Below, one piece after another: positions 1-11,600 of a stretch of 64,000 bases of DNA. Every line of letters starts with the position of its first letter. Within the stretch, counting starts at the first letter, position 1. The stretch is from Leuctra nigra (Eukaryota > Arthropoda > Insecta > Plecoptera > Leuctridae). Under the pieces are notes generated by a model. It worked only from the letters and a program-made list of their open reading frames with translations. It had not been told where the DNA came from and ran no database searches. The position numbers and the translations under genes are program-made. Location of the stretch: the NCBI GenBank assembly GCA_934045905.1, contig OW203766.1:13319809-13383808 (forward strand), given 5' to 3'.

Positions 1-165
1 TTGATTGACTGAAAAGTTTTAGATCGCACTATCAAAAGGTAGGTGACCTCTCATTTCAATTATAATAACAAGATTTCATTGTTATGGAACCTAACCAGCA
101 GTCACTCAAATTTGTTCGCCGATCAATTTAAGTTGTGCCAAGTGTACATTGAACTGTAATACAAT
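1..165 (+). repeat. interspersed repeat family alpha, copy cut by window edge
   Basis: This stretch contains the block GTGACCTCTCATTTCA followed by an ATAATAACAA segment. The same order of blocks recurs at 7451-8065 and at 46520-46750. No coding capacity is visible, and the element class is unknown. Confidence 0.6.
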
Positions 166-284
166 TGTTGCAGAGAGTGTCATTGTCATTGTGTCATAGA
201 AAGTTGCAATGCAAATCGGGTATGTAGTTCTTTGATTAGCTATCTTTGATTGAATGGATCGTGTTCGATTAATGATTTTGCGCG

Positions 285-330
285 TATCGGTGCTCGCTCA
301 TCAATGCGTTACACGAGCGTTTTCCTAGTT
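285..330 (+). repeat. interspersed repeat family beta, terminal fragment
   Basis: Only the terminal block of this family is present: CTCGCTCATCAATGCGTT followed by GAGCGTTTTCCTAGTT. Longer copies that end in the same block occur near 6.9, 11.3, 47.4 and 53.7 kb, with reverse-oriented copies near 57-58.5 kb. Confidence 0.55.
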
Positions 331-605
331 TTTAAAAATCACGGCCTTTTGAAACAGCTGTAGAGTTTCACGGCTGTCTGGATAGCGGTTGCTAGGCAAC
401 ACATATGATTACTATTATTTGAGGGCTGATTGCCAGTTGTTTTCAAACATAAGAGAGAAATCAGTTCTTAAAGTCTTTCTTGAATGCATTATCAAATAAC
501 AATTGTCGTCAGTGTTAATATATTAAACATTATCTTAAATAGAAAACCATCACATCTAAGCCTCATCTTTAACAGGCTAATTTGATTCCTTCAAACTGAG
601 CTTTA

Positions 606-1819
606 GTGGAGTCAAGATGTCTTATATAATGGCAAATTAGTGCGTTTATGATACCTTTTGTGAAAATTTGTACCCTTACTAATTCGAGTATGAGGAATCC
701 AAAAATCAATGGCACCAACCTGAGAATTTAATACTCTCTGCGTAATTAGCATAAGTAGCATAATTAATAAACATGGATAAAATAATATATAATTTTATAA
801 TATGGTCTTTATGGGTATCCATCGAAAGCTCGTCATGTCTACAATCCATATAAATCATAAAAAATTAATTTTTTTCATTCACATAATAATTAACCGCATA
901 ATTAATTATTTTATAAAAATCGCCATTCAACAAAAAGCTTAAATGACCCCCTCAGATTTTGATAAAACTTGGTAGGATTGGTCACAAGCCCAAAGTGAAA
1001 CATACGTATTTTTTGGTTTGTCCATTTATTGAGTACTTTTGGATTTCCAGGCCCTCAAAAATCGAAAAATCGAATTTGATGAAAATTTTGTGTTTAGTTC
1101 CTAATTAGCATAATTAATTATTAATTGATTGGTCACAATCCCAAATTAAAACATACGTGTTTTTTGGTTTGTCCATTTATTGAGTACTTTTGGATTTCCA
1201 GGCCCTCAAAAATCGAAAAATCGAATTTTGATCAAAATTTTGTGTTAAGTTCCTAATTAGCATAATTAATTATAATTAATTATCTATCTATAACTAATTA
1301 GCATAATTAATTTTATTAATTATGCTAATTAGGAACTAAACACAAAATTTTGATAAAAATTCGATTTTTCGATTTTTGAGGGCCTGGAAATCCAAAAGTA
1401 CTCAATAAATGGACAAACCAAAAAATACGTATGGTTTTCTTTGGGCTTGTGACCAATCCTACCAAGTTTTTTCAAAATCGGAGAGGGTCATTTTAAGCTT
1501 TTTGCTGAATAACGATTTTTAAAAAATAACTAATTATACGATTTATTATTATGTGAATGAAAAAATTGAAATTTTAATGATTTATATGGATTGTTGACAT
1601 GACGAGCTTTTGATGGATACACATAAAGACCATATTATAAAATTTTATATTATTTTATCTATGTTTATTAATTATGCTAATTATGCTAATTACGCAGAAA
1701 GTATTAATTTCTCAGGTTGGTGCCATTGATTTTTGGATTCCTCATACTCGATTTAGTAAGGGTACCAATTTTCACGAAAGGTATCACAAATGCACTAATT
1801 TTAGACATCTTTACTCCAC
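606..1819. mobile_element. 1.2-kb foldback element flanked by TA
   Basis: The two halves are long imperfect inverted repeats. The outer ends read GTGGAGTCAAGATGTC on the left and, on the other strand from the right, GTGGAGTAAAGATGTC. Pairing continues inward for hundreds of bases, with matching blocks around 790-870 and 1560-1670. Dinucleotide TA lies just outside each end (604-605 and 1820-1821), as expected for a Tc1/mariner-type target duplication. No transposase reading frame is visible, so this is a non-autonomous foldback element. Confidence 0.75.
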
Positions 1820-1821
1820 TA

Positions 1822-3249
1822 CTTCAACAGACATCTAGCGCAGCTTGGTAATATACATACCTATGATACTACATCTAGTAGGACCTACCTAATAAATAAT
1901 TGATACCTACATGTAAAAGTAATAATCCAACACAGATCTTGGGATATATTTCTTGATTTCATGTTTTATTTGAAGAAGATGTTTGCAATTTAACTAATAT
2001 TAACCTGAAATTATAACAATGTTGTCTTAAACATCACCATTTTACCCTATAATTCAACTCTATATGGGTTCGTCATTGAAGTTCGATAATGGATCGATTT
2101 AACAACAACACGAAACTACTCCTTTGGACCTTTATCTAAACGGAGAAATCAACCAAGTTGGTTTAACCGTAGCCAACTGACATTTCGTGGTTGAAAACAC
2201 CACATCAGCCTTCTCCAATCGCATATTTTCTAGGATTTAGTGTTTGATTTGTTCGCATTTAGCGCTAGGTATAGGTACCGTCGCCACCTATTTTTACCAA
2301 CATATTGCGTCCTCAAAGTTGATTGGTCCTGATGTTTCATCTTATGTACCTATTTAATAATAATAATAATCAATGAAATGGACTGCAAGAAGAAATGATT
2401 AGCTTTGGAGAGAAAATCTATCATTGTAAGCAAATAAATCAAGTTATAAATGCCCCGTACATACCAAGTCGTACATATCATAAATAAATAATATATTTAA
2501 TAATTTTATTTCTACACACGTTTGTAATTCTCAATTTGTTTACTTTGGAAGCCAGAACTTTTTTGACAGTCGATTATGGAAACAAAACAAAGAGCTATAG
2601 AAGATCACGTTTACAAGTGTGCCGTGATCAGAAAGGGGGATTTGTTCTTTTAGTTATTTTTGAAGGGTAATCTCTGTATAAATAATGTGTTTAGTTTAAA
2701 TTAATCGTTATGAAACATTTTGATATGCAATTAATACAAGTATCATCAATATTAAGCTGCAATTATGAGTTTGCGCCCGTCAAAAGTAAGTGTGGATTGT
2801 TTCATAAGGTAAAGTTAAGACGTGACAGTAAAATCACGCAGGTAAAAGTGGCATTGAACGTATACGCCTCCGAAGTAGACTGACGTGCCATCTGTGCGGT
2901 GGAATGGCGAAATTTTTGATAGGGAACATTGCCTTGTAACGCTATGGCCAGCGTGTAAAAAGTAGAAATATGAATAAAGAAATACGTAATATTAGCTTGT
3001 TCCTAAGTAAAACTGTTTGCTGCGTTGTGGTATGCTTGAATTCATTTCGCAATGCTGCTATTCTTCGTATTTATTCCCAAATGAAGTTACTTAGACAGAG
3101 AAAATAAAATGTTTGACTTGAATGCAAAGTCAAGTGTTGAAGTGACATGAAAATATCGGTTTTGTTTATGTAAACTTTGATGAATCCAGTGGGCTGTGGC
3201 ATAATCGGGCATTATAAATATTTTTAAACAAAATCAGTAATAAACGCAC
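1822..3249. other. AT-rich intergenic DNA, no gene recognised
   Basis: I see no open frame or RNA gene here. A segment around 2130-2300 is an imperfect inverted match to about 3700-3975, sharing for example AACACCACATCAG with its reverse complement at about 3930. The two lie on either side of the proposed first exon of the zinc-finger gene and look like old repeat remnants. Confidence 0.4.
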
Positions 3250-3379
3250 ATCAGTCAGTTTTACTTCAGCACAAGCCAATATTCTTATTTCTTTAAATTT
3301 ATATTTCTACAATTTAACACGGCGGCCATATCTTTTTCAAAACTTCGCCCTATCAGTTCATTCACATTTCATCCACCAG
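3250..3379 (+). other. possible 5' untranslated exon of the zinc-finger gene
   Basis: An initiator-like ATCAGTCAGT lies near 3250. A strong donor, CCACCAG|GTAAGC, follows at 3379/3380. The next strong acceptor in the same orientation is TTGTTGCAG at 4136, just ahead of the zinc-finger start codon. The pairing is inferred from splice consensus only. Confidence 0.3.
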
Positions 3380-4150
3380 GTAAGCGCTAATAGTCGTGCT
3401 AGTGGCGCGCCTATGACTATTTCGGAGGCCTCAAATAATTTGTCAACGTCTATAGGCAGCGTGTTTAGACAACAGATGGCACTGCAAAAGTACCGACAGA
3501 GCCACCTAATCTGTGGGAAGGAAGCTTACCTTTTGGCAAGGAGTCCAAGTCGCTGCAGTTATATGTTATGTTGCTGCACATATTACGCATTATCAATTCT
3601 TAAAATTTACACAAGTTTATCTAATGTTTATTCGCCTACAAAATATTAACAACAAAGTGTTCACAATTTCACTGAATCTGATCACAATATTAATTTGCGC
3701 GACTAAGTTCTGATTCCGAAATATTTTGAGTACATTTGTTGACATCTGATCGGTTGCTAGGTCACGGCCAATGAGAAATAAAACAGTTGACGATCTTCCC
3801 ACAAATGTTGCTAATTTCTCTCACTCGTGGCGAACACTCGGTGCCTATATTTTGCCCACCCAACAAAAGGAGGTAGGTGGCGCCCTCGGGATCCTGCTTA
3901 ACCATTGGAAATGCGTTCTTTGGAGAAGACTGATGTGGTGTTTTCAACGACGAATGTCAGTTGGCTTTGGTTGAACTTTGATCAGAATTTGATTCTCATC
4001 AAAATTTTACGACCGTTTTATTATTTAATATTTTAATGTTTCAGTACTAGTTTCCCTCTAGAATTAAATTTAATTAAACCGAGAAATATCACTTTGTTTC
4101 TACCTATATGTTTGTAATTTATTTGCATTGTTGCAGACACTGAAGAAGCA

Positions 4151-5789
4151 ATGAGTGGTCAATTATGGGATCCAAATTACATCATAAAGTTGGAGCCCCT
4201 AGAAACAGAAGATGCGAGGAATATCGACAGTGAAATTATTGATACAACAACGTACATTCCAACATTAGAAGACTTCCCAATAGATCATGAAGACACTGAT
4301 CAAGACTTGTTCAATAGACAAATAAAACCAGAATTGGACGCAGAAATCTCTTGCAATGACAATGATCATCTTCATGAAGGCCACTGACTTGTTCAAAAGA
4401 CAGATAAAACCTGAACTGGACGTAGAATTCTCCTGCAATGACAATGATCATCTTCATGAAACAGTTGAGCAAAGGCCACTGTTTATTACTGACCAAGACT
4501 TGTTCAATAGACAAATAAAATCTGAACTGGTCTCTTCCAATGACAACGATCATCTTTATGAAACTGTTAAGCAAAAACCACTGTTCAGTACCGACCAAGA
4601 CTTGTTCAATAGACAAATAAAATCGGAATTGAACACAGAAATCTCTTCCAATGACAAAGATCATCTTCATGAAACAGTTGAGCAAAAGCCACTGTTTATT
4701 ACTGACCAAGACTTGATCAATAAACCAAAAAAACCTGAACAGGAAGCAAAATTATCTTTCCATGTTGAAGATCCTCTACATAATCAATGTCAAGAAGTTG
4801 AATTCAGAATTAATGAGCCATCAGGTTCTCGTGAACCAAAAGCAGAGACAAGTCAACCAGAATGTGTCACTGAATATAACAAATGTAACTATCGGATAAG
4901 AGAGTGCTCTGTATCACTCAGAAGAGAAAAGTTGGATTGTCAATTCAATGAGAACTTCTCGACTGCAGTCAGCAGTTCGCTGTCTCTTCCAAGACACGGT
5001 GGCCGCAAGACGTATCCTGCCGTTGCCCGCGCTACACCGGAAGCCACGCAGGACCAACTCGCCACAACTAGCAACCTGCACAAGGAGAGGAGCAAGGAGT
5101 GGACAGTGTCCAGTGCCAACACTAACAATGTGTCACACCACATGCTTGTTCCTGCCACCGCCAGACACTACGACTGCGCACACTGCCCCGCCAAGTTCAA
5201 GACACGGGCCGGAATTAAACAACATCTTGCCGTGCACCAGCTAACTCACACCCATGCTCACACCACAGACAGACTATTCTCTTGTGAATCATGCACTTAC
5301 AGTGGTGCCAACAGGAGGAACCTAACAAGACATAAGATGGTCCATTCCTCTGAGAAGCCGTTCCAATGCTCAACATGCAAATATAAGACAAACATCAAGA
5401 GAAATCTCGTTAGACACCAATGCAAGCATACCTTTGAGAAGTCGTTCCAATGCTCTACTTGCGAATATAGAACAAACGTCAAGAGAAACCTCGACCTTCA
5501 CCAACACAGGCATTCCTTTGAGAAGTCGATCCAATGCTCAACATGCAAATATAAGACGAACATCAAGAGTAACCTCGTTAGACACCAATGCATCCATTCA
5601 TCTGAGAAGCCGGTCCATTGCTCTACATGCCAATATAAGACCCACATCAAGAGAGACCTCGTCGTCCACCAGCGCATACATTCTGGCGAGAAACCGTACG
5701 CCTGTACTCTTTGCACCTACACTTGTGCCAGCAGCAGCGGATTGTCTCAACACAGGAAGTCGCACTGCGTAACCTTACTGTTCACATGA
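4151..5789 (+). CDS. C2H2 zinc-finger protein with an apparent frameshift
   Basis: Probably a nuclear DNA-binding protein. The exon begins after a good acceptor (TTGTTGCAG, ending 4136) and the first ATG is at 4151. The N-terminal part is acidic and contains about five imperfect copies of a unit starting DQDLFNRQIKPEL. The C-terminal part, about 5169-5770, carries seven C2H2 fingers of the C-x2-C-x12-H-x3-4-H type, joined by EKP or EKS linkers (SGEKP before the last one). The frame opened at 4151 stops at 4385. The finger-bearing frame is open from 4356 to 5789 (477 codons). Comparison with neighbouring units suggests that about 29 bases were lost at about 4380, which is not a multiple of three. 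It is therefore a broken gene, a sequence error, or a gene that starts at the ATG at 4356. DNA target unknown. Confidence 0.75.
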
Positions 5790-5994
5790 AGCGACATCTA
5801 TAGTTTGCGCTACAACTTGATAACTTCTTCACAGATTCATGACAGAAGTAACCGAGCAACTTTAGACATTCTGATTTCTACTCTCAAAACAAAACAATTG
5901 TAAATCATTTGACATGTTGGAGTAAATTTTATTGATTATTTATTTATTATTAAGTTTGTGTCCCCAGAGCAGAAAATCGAATTATATTTATTTT

Positions 5995-6142
5995 CATCTG
6001 CTTACAGCCTCATGCTGAAAGAGTTATCGACGCAACTAGGGGGACTTGCGTCCGCAAATGCTTTGAATATCATACAGATAGCAGGAGTTGCGTCTGCAAG
6101 TATGGACTTGCGGACGCAACTAGTTTTGAGCATGAGGCTGTT
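5995..6142 (+). other. 3' UTR inverted-repeat hairpin
   Basis: CAGCCTCATGCT near 6005 is the reverse complement of AGCATGAGGCTG near 6128, and ACTTGCGTCCGCAA near 6048 pairs with TTGCGGACGCAA near 6110. The stretch lies just downstream of the zinc-finger stop and before an AATAAA, so it would be in the transcript's 3' UTR. It may be a small foldback insertion. Confidence 0.55.
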
Positions 6143-6156
6143 AGGATACAAATGGC

Positions 6157-6162
6157 AATAAA
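6157..6162 (+). terminator. candidate polyadenylation signal of the zinc-finger gene
   Basis: This is the first AATAAA on the + strand after the stop codon at 5789 that is followed by a T/G-rich stretch. No transcript evidence is available. Confidence 0.4.
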
Positions 6163-6189
6163 GTGTTGATTGTTACAACTCTTGAATTT

Positions 6190-6990
6190 CTGTAAATGCA
6201 TGATCTGTACGTGTTTCTGTCACCGATCTCTATGAACTTTCACTTTGTTGCGCGGATTGCGCAAAACTGGAACCGTTTGAGAGATCAATTTCAAATTTTG
6301 CATGGTCATCAAAACCAACATTTTAGTAGTTTTTTTACAATTTTAGACTTTTTACGTGTTTGAAAATATTTGACAAATGTCTTTGTCAAGGAAAAAGGAT
6401 ATTTTTTTCATATATTATAACTACGATCACCACACTTTACAGGGATCGGAAACTGTCTGCGTATAGTGACGTCACTCCCATAAGACCAATGCTAAATGAT
6501 GGCGGCCCAGTGCTTGGTCGGCCGATTTGCACCTGATGACTTCCTGCACCCGTTTACTTCCGGCCGGTGACCCGCGAAATTTAAAAAAAGTAAGCTTTTG
6601 GAGTGTTTAAATTTGATTCACACAATTGCCGCCAGGTTTGAAAGAGCTTCTCAATCTTGCCGCTGCTAAAGATGATAGCGCATTGTCGAATATTTGAATT
6701 ATGTTCTGGCGGGAGACAAAGACATGTGTAACGAGATTGACATCACAGCCGCTTGTTCTATTCTTGTTGTGTTCAAGGTGACCAAGCACATGGCCAGCTA
6801 GTCAGACAGTTTCCGATCCCTGTAAAGAGTGGTGATCGTAGATTATAATCACTGCTTCTTTGACGCATTTTGTTGCGCCTCTTTCCACAGCCTGTAGAGA
6901 GAAACTTGCAAACGCATGTCATTCGCATGCAATAAGAAGGCTCGCTCATCAACGCGTTACAGAGCGTAGGTATTCCTAGTTATTTACAAT
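6190..6990 (+). repeat. family beta repeat, split by a nested element
   Basis: The stretch has the family's typical blocks, ATTTTGCATGGTCATCAAAA and CTCGCTCATCAACGCGTTAC. A 421-bp inverted-repeat element interrupts it at 6421-6841. No coding capacity is visible. Confidence 0.55.
6421..6841. mobile_element. 421-bp MITE with 7-bp target duplication
   Basis: The ends are near-perfect inverted repeats of about 40 bp, starting CTACGATCACCACACTTTAC, and ATTATAA flanks both sides (6414-6420 and 6842-6848). A second copy with the opposite internal orientation lies at 52041-52442. It has no reading frame for a transposase. The superfamily cannot be assigned from the ends alone. Confidence 0.8.
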
Positions 6991-7450
6991 AAGTAAATTA
7001 AAAACAATTTTACTTTCATATCAAACATTTTTATTTCACCTGATCGTTATTAAAGATGTTCTAAATTGTATATTTGATTTAGAATTTGAATAAAGTCGCC
7101 AAATTTCCGATCTGGCTTGACTTTCTCTCAGCAACCATGGTGCTTACATAGCGCAATTTGACCTTGCCAAATATACCTAGTCTACAGACCTTGCCATATT
7201 TAGCATTGGTGTCGAATGCAACTCTATCAAGCTCTTCTGATGTTGGTGTGAATTTTATTCTCTAAGCGGTTATTATTAGACACGGCGCGCTGACAACTAA
7301 CTATATTTATTTCCTAGGCTACAGATTAGTTTAACCAAATCACATTTCATGAATTATGAATAGACCAACAAGTAGTTCTTACGTAAATTTCATTAGACAC
7401 TTAAAATTATACTATTAAATAATAATAATTATTATAATAATTAGGTACAT

Positions 7451-8065
7451 TTGGCACAACTAAAATTGATCGTTCAATAAATCTGATTGACTGTAAAATG
7501 TTACATACCACCATCAAAAGTCAGTTTAAGTGATCTCCTTGTCTCACTCTATAGGGGGGGGGGGGGGGGGGGGCTGAATAGCGCCAACAGGAATAACGCC
7601 AATACAATGTTAAATAAAAGTGCTGGAATAACACCAACTTTTCTGTTGGCGTTCTAAGAACGCCAACGTTTTGTAGGCGTTATTCCAGTGGTAACATGAA
7701 ATTCTGTCGTCCCCGGAATAACGCCTACAAAACGTTGGCGTTGTTCCACTGGAAGAACGCCAACATAAAGTTGACGTTATTCCACTGACAACAACATCCG
7801 TATATTCCGATATACGGATATTCCGGGGACAACATAATTGCATCTTACCTTTGGAAGATGTACCACTTGCTCCAGTGGAACAACACCAACAAAATGTTGG
7901 CGTTATTCCGTTGGCGTTATTCCAGTAGGCGTTATTCAGTCTACTCTTCTATAGTAGGTGACCTCTCATTTCAATGATAATAACAAGCATTGATTGGAAT
8001 TGAACATGTCCAGCATTCATTCACATTTGTTCACTGATCCATTTTTGTTGTGCCTAGTGTACATA
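7451..8065 (+). repeat. family alpha repeat, split by a nested element and a poly-G tract
   Basis: The blocks seen at 1-165 occur here in the same order. They are interrupted by a 20-base G run (7554-7573) and the inverted-repeat element at 7574-7939. The half after the insertion resumes with GTAGGTGACCTCTCATTTCA. Confidence 0.6.
7574..7939. mobile_element. small inverted-repeat element built of GGCGTTATTCC motifs
   Basis: The left end reads CTGAATAGCGCCAAC, and the right end read on the other strand is CTGAATAACGCCTAC; the inverted match covers about 27 bp. The interior repeats GTTGGCGTTATTCC and its complement many times. There is no coding capacity. Confidence 0.7.
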
Positions 8066-8452
8066 TACAATATAATTTATAACAGATGAAATAATAACGA
8101 GTCTTGTTGCATGAAGTGGTGGTAAATATACAGTTCAGTTTTCAGCAACGGTTATCTCATCATTCTAGTTGATGTTGACCACATTACGACTAAATTCTCC
8201 ATGTGACTGGAGACCGGGTCTTATTGTAAGATCATGAAATTAATGACCATGTATAATGTTAACAATTATTATAAAGGATACAACAGTAAAGTATGGTTCT
8301 CGTGAATCGCTAATGCTTCAACTTCGTATTTTCATTCCTGGAAATAAATGAAAAAGAGGAGGAGTCACGAAAAAGTTGGCTCAACTTCAATAAATCGCGC
8401 ATTGTGTGAATCAGTAGTTTACTGTTTTATCGATCTTTGGTGATTTGAACAC

Positions 8453-8458
8453 TTTATT
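8453..8458 (-). terminator. candidate polyadenylation signal of P450 gene A
   Basis: AATAAA on the minus strand lies about 150 bases after the gene A stop codon at 8607. Confidence 0.45.
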
Positions 8459-8606
8459 ATTTGATGTTTCTGATAATGGTGGAAGATGGCGCTACTGCCG
8501 TCATATCACAGGTTTGTATCGCAGTATGGAAACAACAATCGCGACCCGCGTGCGATCTGCGATTTGAACGCGATTCACGGAACCTTGCTGTCAAGTTGGT
8601 CCAACT

Positions 8607-11600
8607 TCATTTGTTTCTCGGCTTGAACGTCAGCCACAGTCCGTCCTTGGCCGTCATCAACAGCTGGGTCTTGTCGAACTCCAGAGGCTTGGTCATCTTA
8701 AAGGTGACGTCCAGCTCAAACTCATGGACAATAGCCACGATGCCGGCTTTGATCTGCAGTTGGGCGAACCTGTTGCCTGGAACAAGAGTTCGGAGACATG
8801 TTTACCTTCAAACCGAACTACTCTCTCACATAGAAGTAATCCGGTGATCAGAGATCATTCTTTATCATCCTATCATGATAATTATATAGTTTAAGTTCTC
8901 AGTTTTAGATCATCATATTTAGTACGTGTTAGTATTTAAATCCATGAACAGATCAGCAAAGGTCTATTTGTGCCGGGGTTACACACATTCCACTTATTCA
9001 CGTTCAATTGCGCCAGGCTAACATGTATTCCACTTAATTAAAGCGCGCTACTTTCTTTTTAGATTTCAAGGTGCATTCAGACGATTTATCTACAAATACT
9101 TCAATTCTTGATTGAGAAAACAAAAACATGTGTTTTCAAGTAGGTAGTTTCGTATGTATTAAAAGCAGATCCTGGTTTCAAATTTTTGCGTCAGGGGTGT
9201 CTAACCTATCAACAAACATTAAATTTCTTAACCATGCGGGCCTGAATTTGTATGTTTTTAATGCAAAACCAAAATTTGTTGTGACTTTAATAGGTATTAT
9301 AAACCTTCATTTCAGTTCATTCCACAGGTTAGAATTTAGTGAATAATGGAGATGCTTGTGGTTACTAAATTAATTTTGATTCCAACGACATTGTGTGGCT
9401 GAAAACAACCTTAATTTTTTCAGATAGACAAAATGTTTAAGTTACAAGTAAAGTAGTAAATCAGTAGTTCTTTTTAAACTATTATTTATGCATTCCAAAA
9501 AATAAAGTAATAGTGATAGAATTTGTATTGGTAATTTGAAATTCGCTCGTAACCATTGATAGATTTACCTTAAAAATTTCAAAGTAAGTGGATAGAGAAC
9601 ACTGCCACTTATAGCTTTGTCTCCTCAACATATTATTATATATCTTCGAGACAGTCGCTTAAGAGTTTTTCTAATACACTTATTTAATTCGTACCTAGAC
9701 ACTGCCTTGGTCCTGAGCCAAAGGGGATGTAAGCTCCAGCCGGTATGCTCTTCTTGTTCTCCTCTGAGAATCTCTCCGGCAGAAAGCGCTCCGGTTCGGG
9801 GAAATACTTGGGGTTGTTGTGAAGACACATTGTCGGCAGAGACACCGAGGTGTCCACCTCCACCTTGTACAAACCGCCGCTAGGTGTCGTCAGCGTGTAG
9901 GGTTGGGTGCATCGTCGCGAGATGAAGGGGGCGAGCGGGTACATGCGCAATGATTCTGAAACAAGTGGTAGTTGGTGCACAGTTTCAAAAAGATTCTATG
10001 GGTATTAAAAATTAAGAAATACCATTTTCATAACTCTTCTCTTCAGCAAACATTTTATTACCTTATTAAGGTACCTACAATATAATGGATAACCAGCATT
10101 TTATCCACGGTGACGGTGTATAATATACAATGTTGCCAGCTCTGACCTGCCAACACCATGTCGAGATACGGCATCTCCGCCAACATCTCGTAGCAGAGTC
10201 CTCCTCGCGCCTCCATGACGGCGTCGACCTCCTCGCGCAGGCGCTCTTGCACCTCCTCGTTGTAGGCGATCTCGAACAGCGTGAAGCTCATGGCGCCCGA
10301 CGACGTCTCGAAGCCGTCGGTGAAGAACGTCGTCGCCTGCGCCGCGACGTCCTCGTCGGTGAACTCTACACGACGAGAGTGGAGCAGAACACTTGTGTCA
10401 GCTTGCGAAATGATGAAATATATTTAGTAAGGCGCGTTCCCCTTTTCATTCCGGTCACTATACCGATCCGTTCCGTATACCTTCCCGAAACCCAAAGTTC
10501 CGCTGCTCAATGCTACAATTACATGCGCAATATAACCTCGTCGTTGACGCGCCGTTAAAACATATTAATCTAAAAAAATCTACCTTTTTCTCCTTTCTGT
10601 GACTTGAAATTTCACTCCGGATGGCCAGCGATCGGACTGTCCAAAATGGAACGCACCCTAAATAACTCATGTTTTCACCACGCTCGCAAGCGCCAACGCG
10701 TGATTGAGCGAGCGAAGCGAGCGTCTCTTTTTGGCTCATTTGGCATGGACCTATGTTTTTTTTTTTGTTTTTTTTATGTATTTTTTTTCTGTTACTGACA
10801 AGGTCACAGTTTTTCTTCGATAGAGCTAAAATTTTGCACACATGTTCGGACATTCTCTGGGTGTTGCTGACCCTAAATTTATTTGAAATCCATTCATTGG
10901 TTAAAATTTAAGTAAATATCTCCTGATAGGCTGAAAAATGAAAACGGTCTTCGATAATTCTGATCAAACTCATATTTTGCATGATCATTAAGACCAATAT
11001 TGTCTCTTATTCTACAAAATTTCATCCCAATCAGTTAAGAACGTATAAACGTATTGAAATTTTTAATATCTGTCAGTAATGAAGTATCGAAACGAATGTT
11101 TTTCAGTGCCAATTGAATTGATTCTGATTTGCTTTGATGAAAAGCATACTTTTATGTTGATATCATATTTCAATTCAATATGGATGTATATGTTTTCTGT
11201 GTGTTGTGTACGCATTTCCGGTTCGAGAATTTGCACGTCCCCGTGCTCGCTTATCAACGCGTTACACTGAGCGTTTTCCTAGTTATGTTTAATATGAGGA
11301 AAATGGTATATTTAAATAAGATATCTTACTCTCGTCTTCTCCGCCCTCATCGACACTGCCCTTGGCCTTGAGTTGCATCAGAAGCTGGAGGAAGTCGTTG
11401 CGAGTGACGTCATTCTTCTCGCGGTACGTCGTGGTTTCCTTGACGACGCGACGGAAGAAGTCCGTCACCTTCCCGTTTATGAATCTGTAGGAAGGTTATT
11501 GGTACACGTGAGTGATGTCATTGTCAACTTTAATTTATGAATTGCGTAACAAAATACTCTTGGTTGGATATCTATAGTTTATCACTATACTATATGTCTC

